The notes beneath the pieces are model-generated. The model worked only from the letters and a program-made list of their open reading frames with translations. It was not told where the DNA came from and ran no database searches. Shown piece by piece: positions 59,522-64,000 of a stretch of DNA of 64,000 bases (position 1 is its first letter; every line of letters begins with the position of its first letter). This DNA is from Thermohalobaculum sp039816045 (GTDB lineage Bacteria > Pseudomonadota > Alphaproteobacteria > Rhodobacterales > Rhodobacteraceae). The translations under genes and the position numbers were made by a program. The stretch covers positions 9,014 to 73,013 of the forward strand of contig JBCBYB010000024.1 in assembly GCA_039816045.1 (NCBI GenBank). Direction: 5' to 3'.

Positions 59522-59666
59522 CGCCCTGCCGATTCCTCGCCGTTTGTGATTTGCCTTGTTTCAAAGCATGCAACGCGGTGACAAAAATGCAAAGAGGCCA
59601 ACCACGGCCAATGAAGCGCCCGCACGATCCAATCCGCCGCGCCCCTCAGTTGTAGCGAAGGGGTGC

Positions 59667-59695
59667 TTGAAAATGTTTCTGTGGGCCGGTATCCC
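59667..59695 (+). promoter_or_regulatory. Candidate promoter of the tRNA-His gene
   Basis: TTGAAA (59667-59672), a 17-nt spacer and TATCCC (59690-59695) place the transcript start about 20 nt before the mature tRNA 5' end. Confidence 0.5.
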
Positions 59696-59722
59696 CCGTT
59701 CGGTCGGGTCGTCCCCGGGCAT

Positions 59723-59799
59723 GCCGCCTTAGCTCAGTAGGTTAGAGCGCTAGATTGTGGATCTAGAGGTCCCCCGTTCGAGCCGGGGAGGCGGTACCA
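59723..59799 (+). tRNA. tRNA-His (GTG anticodon)
   Basis: A complete cloverleaf with encoded CCA. The acceptor GCCGCCT pairs with AGGCGGT, with a G1-U72 wobble. The D stem is GCTC/GAGC, the anticodon stem CTAGA/TCTAG with loop TTGTGGA (anticodon GTG at 59757-59759), and the T stem CCCCG/CGGGG. The discriminator is A73 and the base before position 1 is T, so the G-1 identity base found in most bacterial tRNA-His is absent. Confidence 0.97.
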
Positions 59800-59834
59800 T
59801 CCACTCCGATCGCAAGCTGCAGGGAACAGAGGCG

Positions 59835-60794
59835 ATGGCCAAGGCCGGCGGCCCAATCGACATCCTGCTCGCGTCCTACAATGGGGAAGCTGGCCTGCCG
59901 GCACAGCTCGCGTCGCTTGAAGCCCAAAGTCGTACTGCCTGGCGGTTGATCGCGCGCGATGACGGATCGACGGACGGCACAGTCCCCCTGCTGCGCGCCT
60001 TCGCCGAAAAACACCCTGGGCAGGTCGAGGTCGTGCAGGACACCCTCGGCAATCTTCGGACGCTGCGGAATTTTGCGACACTGCTGTCGCGGTCCGAGAG
60101 CCCCTACTGCATGTTCTGCGACCAGGACGATGTCTGGGACCCGGACAAGCTGGCCGTTGCCGTTGAGGCGATGCAGGGTCTGGAGGCGCGCTACGGTGAA
60201 GACACTCCGCTGATGGCTGTCACCGACCGTCGACTGATGTCCCATGACGGCAGCCTGCTCGCCCCGTCGTTCTGGCAAAACCAGGGTGTGCACCCGAACG
60301 CAGTCGACCCGCGCTTCGGCTTCTTTGTCTATCCATGCGCGGCGGGCAGCTCGATGCTGATGAACGCCGCGTTGCGTGCCCTGGCGCAGCCGATCCCCGA
60401 TGCCGCTATTCAGTATGATTGCTGGATCGAACTGGTCGCCGCTCAGTTCGGGCATGCGGCTTATGTCGACCGCCCGATGCTGACTTATGTCCGCCATGCT
60501 GGGAACGTCTCCGGTGGCGGCCGTGCCTATGGAGCGAACAGATACCTCGCGCGCGCGAGGACGTTGGCCAGCAATCTGGGGCGCCAACGCGCCGTCTACA
60601 GGCGTTACCTTGCGCAGGCACGGGCGTTTCTCGACCAGTACGGCACACGGATGGCCAACCCGGATCGCGCGCGGCTGGAGGCGCTTGTGGCAATGCAAGG
60701 CGCCTGGCTTCCGACAAAACTCTGGCACGCCGCCCGGGCACAGGCGCTTCCGCCCGGGCTCGAGCGCAAGCTCGCCTTCCTAATCCTCGCCTGA
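59835..60794 (+). CDS. Family 2 glycosyltransferase (rhamnosyltransferase-like)
   Basis: 319 residues. IDILLASYNGEAGLPAQLAS opens the GT-A fold; RDDGSTDGT binds the nucleotide, and the DxD-like CDQDDVWDPDKL (about residue 95) holds the metal. These match rhamnosyltransferases of O-antigen assembly, but the sugar is not certain. The start MAKAGGPID follows the tRNA by 35 bp. Its 3' end overlaps the convergent Lin0512 gene by 15 bp. Confidence 0.88.
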   Translation: MAKAGGPIDILLASYNGEAGLPAQLASLEAQSRTAWRLIARDDGSTDGTVPLLRAFAEKHPGQVEVVQDTLGNLRTLRNFATLLSRSESPYCMFCDQDDVWDPDKLAVAVEAMQGLEARYGEDTPLMAVTDRRLMSHDGSLLAPSFWQNQGVHPNAVDPRFGFFVYPCAAGSSMLMNAALRALAQPIPDAAIQYDCWIELVAAQFGHAAYVDRPMLTYVRHAGNVSGGGRAYGANRYLARARTLASNLGRQRAVYRRYLAQARAFLDQYGTRMANPDRARLEALVAMQGAWLPTKLWHAARAQALPPGLERKLAFLILA

Positions 60795-61151
60795 TGCGAG
60801 GCGCCAGCCGGTCTGTGCGGGCAGAAACGCCTCGACGGCTGCGGTCGCGACAACAGTCACCTCACCCGTCTCCGGGTTAACCACATCGAGACCGCCAGCG
60901 ACCGCCCGCACCTCGACGCGGCCGCGCGGCAGTTCTGCTGCAACCCGGTCGAGCGCCACCGCATCGGGGGCTGCCACCCCCACCGTCACCGAGACACGCA
61001 TGGCCTGATGATCGATCCCCAGCGACTGGAAGAGGGGCAACGACGCGTGCCGGATCGCATCTTCGACCGCGCGAATGGCCGCCTTGGTATAGTCTTGCCC
61101 GTGCAAGTCCGTGCCGGTGCCCATCTCGATGATCACGCGCTGTTCGGTCAT
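60780..61151 (-). CDS. Lin0512 family protein B
   Basis: 123 residues. RVIIEMGTGTDLHGQDYTKA, the IRHASLP helix and VTVGVAAPDAV match the small Lin0512 family, of unknown function. It overlaps the upstream paralog by 4 bp (ATGA). Confidence 0.85.
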   Translation of the reverse strand: MTEQRVIIEMGTGTDLHGQDYTKAAIRAVEDAIRHASLPLFQSLGIDHQAMRVSVTVGVAAPDAVALDRVAAELPRGRVEVRAVAGGLDVVNPETGEVTVVATAAVEAFLPAQTGWRLASGED

Positions 61152-61507
61152 GATGTGCCCTCGGCAGACTCCATGTCGAAGCTAATGGCGATCACGGCGT
61201 TGGCGATCACCGTCGGAACGCCGCCACCGGGCCGGGGCACATCGAGCCCCCCATGTTCAACGGTCACCGACGCCTGGCCATAGGGGAAGACATCGACCAC
61301 CTTGCTCGGGTCTACGGCCTCCGGCTGCTGCACGCCAATGGTCACGTCGATCAGCATGGCGTCCTTTGCAAACCCGAAGAGCTCCGCGAGGTTTATGGAG
61401 TTTCGCCAAAGCGCATTCTCGACGGCCCGGCGTGCCGCCATCCCATAGTCCTGCCGGCGCAGTGAACTGCCCATGCCGAACTCCAGCAACAGTCGTTTCT
61501 TTGCCAT
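61148..61507 (-). CDS. Lin0512 family protein A
   Basis: 119 residues. RLLLEFGMGSSLRRQDYGMA, the NSINL helix and DVTIGVQQPEAVD make it a paralog of the next gene (about one third identical by eye). The tandem pair may form a heteromer. No catalytic residues are known for the family. Confidence 0.86.
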   Translation of the reverse strand: MAKKRLLLEFGMGSSLRRQDYGMAARRAVENALWRNSINLAELFGFAKDAMLIDVTIGVQQPEAVDPSKVVDVFPYGQASVTVEHGGLDVPRPGGGVPTVIANAVIAISFDMESAEGTS

Positions 61508-61569
61508 GACGCCCTCCCAGCGCGACAGGAGGCCAGCACGACCGCTCTGTCAAGCGCTCGACCAAGCAG

Positions 61570-61608
61570 AAAAAACGGGTGCCGACCACGTCATGCGGAA
61601 GGCACCCG
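61570..61608 (-). terminator. Rho-independent terminator of the waaA-lpxK unit
   Basis: On the minus strand CGGGTGCC and GGCACCCG pair perfectly around a 17-nt loop and are followed by TTTTTT. The hairpin begins 74 bp after the lpxK stop. Confidence 0.85.
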
Positions 61609-61681
61609 ACAGATGAGCAACAGAGGTCGTCCTTGGGACGGTCTTACAGTCGCTGCGGGAGATGGCGGTTCGTGGTCGCCT

Positions 61682-62680
61682 TCAGGGCGATTTGTTGGCA
61701 AAGACCGCCTGAATGGCCACATCGATGCCCTGCCAATCCATCACACGCAGGTCGACGGGAACGACGACGACTTCTCGCCGGAACTCGGCAGGGAGCCGGA
61801 CCGCATCCTTTTCGGTGGTCACAAGCATCGCACCCTGGGATCGCGCAGTGCGGAGCAAGCGGCGTAGGACAGGCACAGGGAAGCTGTGATGGTCGGGGAA
61901 GGGCTCCGCCAATCGGACATCCGCTCCCATGGCCGCGAGGGTGGCGAAGAACTTCTCCGGCCGCCCGATCCCAGCGAAGGCCACCACCGGTTGACCCGCA
62001 AGATCAAGACCGGTCGCCGATGGCAACAGTTCCGCCTGCGCAACGGGTCGGGTTGCGAGCTCGGGCCATTTAGACAGACAAGCAGCCCGATCCGCCTCCG
62101 GCCCGATCAGGATCACCGCATCCGCACGGGCAAGCCCCTCCGAGATGGGCTCACGCAAAGGTCCAGCAGGGATCACACGGCCGTTGCCAAAGCCGGCGCC
62201 CGCATCGACCGTCACAACGCAGAGATCCCGCTCCAACGCCGTTGACTGGTGACCATCGTCGAGGATGAGGCAGCTGGCCTCCTCCACCGCGCGAAGCGCT
62301 GCCTGCTTCCGGTCCCGTGCGATCCAGACCGGCAAGGTGGCCGCCAGCATCAGCGGTTCGTCCCCCACATCGTCAGCGGTGTCCTGCCTCGGGTCGACCC
62401 GGTGCGGTCCGCGGAGCCGCCCCCCATAGCCGCGGCTGAGGATATGAGGCGCATGTCCCCGCGCTGTCAGACGGTCGGCCAGCGCGCGAACCAGAGGGGT
62501 TTTGCCCGTGCCACCGGCCGTGAGGTTGCCGACAGAGATCACCGGGCACGGAGCACGCCAAGACGGCCTTGCTGCGCGCACGCGCCCCCCCAGACGCCAG
62601 AGTAGGCTGACCGGCGAAAGCAACCGCGCGGCTAGTCCTGGCATCTCCGGTGGGTTGCTCCAGAACTCAGGCGCGCGCAT
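61682..62680 (-). CDS. lpxK: Tetraacyldisaccharide 4'-kinase
   Basis: 332 residues. It phosphorylates lipid A precursor at 4'. Walker A is GNLTAGGTGKTP (51-62); the LxxxDDGHQ segment (DDGHQ in place of the common DDGFQ) and LREPISEGLARADAVI are family-specific. It overlaps waaA by 14 bp, giving the order waaA, lpxK. Confidence 0.95.
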   Translation of the reverse strand: MRAPEFWSNPPEMPGLAARLLSPVSLLWRLGGRVRAARPSWRAPCPVISVGNLTAGGTGKTPLVRALADRLTARGHAPHILSRGYGGRLRGPHRVDPRQDTADDVGDEPLMLAATLPVWIARDRKQAALRAVEEASCLILDDGHQSTALERDLCVVTVDAGAGFGNGRVIPAGPLREPISEGLARADAVILIGPEADRAACLSKWPELATRPVAQAELLPSATGLDLAGQPVVAFAGIGRPEKFFATLAAMGADVRLAEPFPDHHSFPVPVLRRLLRTARSQGAMLVTTEKDAVRLPAEFRREVVVVPVDLRVMDWQGIDVAIQAVFANKSP

Positions 62681-63959
62681 TCCGCCTCCTGTCCATCAAA
62701 CCGAGCAAATCGTTTGCCAAAGCCGGGAGGTCGGGCGTCATTTCGGCACGGACTTTGGCCGCTGCCTGGGCCATCGCGGCCCGTGCTTCTCGGTCGCCGA
62801 GCAAGGCTCCCAGCTCTGTTGCCAAGGCCGTCGCATGAGCGATCTGCCGGGCTCCACCCGCAGCGTCCAGGGCCGCGTAGGCCGGCGCGAAATTCTCAGT
62901 CGATGGTCCGTAGAGGATCGCGTTTCCCAGTGCGGCGGGTTCAAAGGGCGTGTGGCCGCCCTTGTCCACCAGTGAGCCACCGACAAACGTCACATCGGCC
63001 AGCCGGTACCACAAGCTCATCTCCCCAAGTGTGTCGGCAAGCCAAACACGGGTCGTCGCGTCGGGCACCTCCCCGAGGCGGCGCCTTGACACCGTTAGAC
63101 CGGCCTCCGCGATTTCTTTGGCAATGGCATCGCCCCGTTCCGGATGCCGGGGAACCAGAATCAGCACCGTGTCCTCGGGGAGGGCCGCATGCGCCGCGAG
63201 AAGGGGCGCCTCCTCGCCCTCATGCGTCGAAGCCGCGAGCCAAACCGGCCGACCACCGATGGCATCGCGCGCCTCAGCTAGAGCTGATGGGGTTGGCGGC
63301 ACCGGCAATACCGCCGACTTCAGATTGCGTCCGAGCGAAACGCAGCCCGCCAGAGCCCCAAGCTGCCCAACCCGTTCAACCGTCTCCTGGTCTTGGGCGA
63401 TGATCTGGTCAAACCGTGAGAGCAGCGCAGCAGCCATCCGAGGCGCCCGCTGCCAGCGCTGGGTGCTCGCGGCCGACAAACGGGCATTGATCATTGCCAT
63501 AGGGACGCCCCGGGCTGACGTCTCCACAACCAATCGCGGCCACAGCTCACTCTCAACCCAAAGCGCGAGATCCGGCCGCCAATGGTCGAGAAAGCCACGC
63601 ACGGCCTGTCGCGTATCGACTGGGACGTACTGATGGATGGCGCACGCCGGCAGCTGGGGAGCTATCTGCTCTGCCGCCGTCCGGGTGCCGGTGGTAAGCA
63701 GCACGCGAAGCCCCGGCCGCACGTCCCCCAACGCATGGACCAGCGGCAGTGCGGACGTCGCCTCCCCGATGCTTGCACCGTGGAGCCAGACCAGCTCACC
63801 TTCTGTGCGGGGCAGCGATGGCCGCCCCAGACGCTCTTCGAGCCGCGCGGGGTCTTCCTTGCCTCTGCGGGCCCGCCGCGCGAGAAGGGCGCGCGCGAGT
63901 GGCTGCGCCACACAGGACGCAGCCAAGTAGAGCGTCAGGGCCGAGGAGGCTGGCATCAT
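62667..63959 (-). CDS. waaA: 3-deoxy-D-manno-octulosonic acid (Kdo) transferase
   Basis: 430 residues of glycosyltransferase family 30. An N-terminal membrane anchor precedes LVWLHGASIGEATSALPLV, with the catalytic Glu in GEA. WVESELWPRLV and GGSLVDKGGHTPFEPAALG are diagnostic. It adds Kdo to lipid IVA at the inner face of the membrane. A frame ending TGA 3 bp upstream (63963-63965) may be the tail of the preceding minus-strand gene, too short to name. Confidence 0.95.
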   Translation of the reverse strand: MMPASSALTLYLAASCVAQPLARALLARRARRGKEDPARLEERLGRPSLPRTEGELVWLHGASIGEATSALPLVHALGDVRPGLRVLLTTGTRTAAEQIAPQLPACAIHQYVPVDTRQAVRGFLDHWRPDLALWVESELWPRLVVETSARGVPMAMINARLSAASTQRWQRAPRMAAALLSRFDQIIAQDQETVERVGQLGALAGCVSLGRNLKSAVLPVPPTPSALAEARDAIGGRPVWLAASTHEGEEAPLLAAHAALPEDTVLILVPRHPERGDAIAKEIAEAGLTVSRRRLGEVPDATTRVWLADTLGEMSLWYRLADVTFVGGSLVDKGGHTPFEPAALGNAILYGPSTENFAPAYAALDAAGGARQIAHATALATELGALLGDREARAAMAQAAAKVRAEMTPDLPALANDLLGLMDRRRNARA

Positions 63960-64000
63960 GGCTCATGGCCGGCAACGGCTCCCGTCCGACCAGTTGGTCC

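Noticed and set aside
63963..64000. Tail of a preceding minus-strand gene
   Set aside because: Only about 12 codons are visible before a TGA; too short to support a call.

Overview
The window looks like chromosomal DNA of a GC-rich marine-type Rhodobacterales alphaproteobacterium (Rhodobacteraceae / Roseobacter group). The evidence is a malyl-CoA lyase closely resembling Mcl1 of Rhodobacter, the alphaproteobacterial block rpoZ-relA/spoT-pdxJ-acpS-lepB-rnc-era-recO, an mmcB repair gene, Lin0512 and DUF6324-type proteins, and a tRNA-His with A73 and no encoded G-1. lpxK and waaA show a lipid A / Kdo outer membrane. Genes are packed tightly, with many ATGA or TGATG overlaps and convergent stops that overlap by a few bases. 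No gap between genes exceeds 300 bp. I saw no rRNA, CRISPR array, insertion sequence or prophage.

Layout. 1-3.5 kb: the 5' part of a PfkB-type (adenosine) kinase, a lysine-rich peptidoglycan-binding-domain protein of unknown role, nth, and a divergent AraC/alkyltransferase fusion. 3.5-6.7 kb: three tandem DUF4214 proteins, probably secreted or surface proteins, preceded by a nested palindrome. 6.7-10.3 kb: engB, a MOSC protein and yidC. 10.5-21.1 kb: a large branched-chain-amino-acid-type ABC cluster, all on the minus strand: acyl-CoA synthetase, LivG-, LivH- and LivM-like parts, LivF and two paralogous binding proteins. Three uncharacterised small membrane proteins are woven into it, and it is interrupted by a VOC and a SHOCT gene. 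21.3-24.4 kb: hsp20 with a ROSE-type RNA thermometer, a trypsin-like protease, a DUF2147 protein and an unrecognised 396-residue protein.

24.6-33 kb: lysC-ptsP, a methyltransferase, a HisA-like protein lacking one catalytic Asp, UDG and NYN genes, folK and an unrecognised orphan gene. 33.1-42.3 kb: the long conserved plus-strand operon from rpoZ to recO. It links stringent response, pyridoxal phosphate, acyl carrier protein activation, signal peptidase, RNase III, Era and RecO, with small membrane proteins between pdxJ and acpS. 42.4-49.5 kb: an MsbA-like exporter, ispH, a methyltransferase, rnhA, then a minus-strand def / def-like / fmt unit in which the middle gene is a predicted pseudoenzyme, then mcl1. 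49.5-57.8 kb: pheA, a two-heme membrane-anchored cytochrome with a long acidic linker, and the peptide importer yejABEF. 57.8-64 kb: mmcB with a possible LexA site, a histidine-kinase-like protein lacking the phospho-acceptor His, a DUF6324 protein, tRNA-His, a GT2 glycosyltransferase, two Lin0512 paralogs, lpxK and waaA.

Most of the window is housekeeping. The least explained parts are the transporter cluster with its small membrane partners, the DUF4214 trio, the conserved-fold proteins with lost catalytic residues (HisA-like, deformylase-like, kinase-like), and a GATATCGC repeat array.
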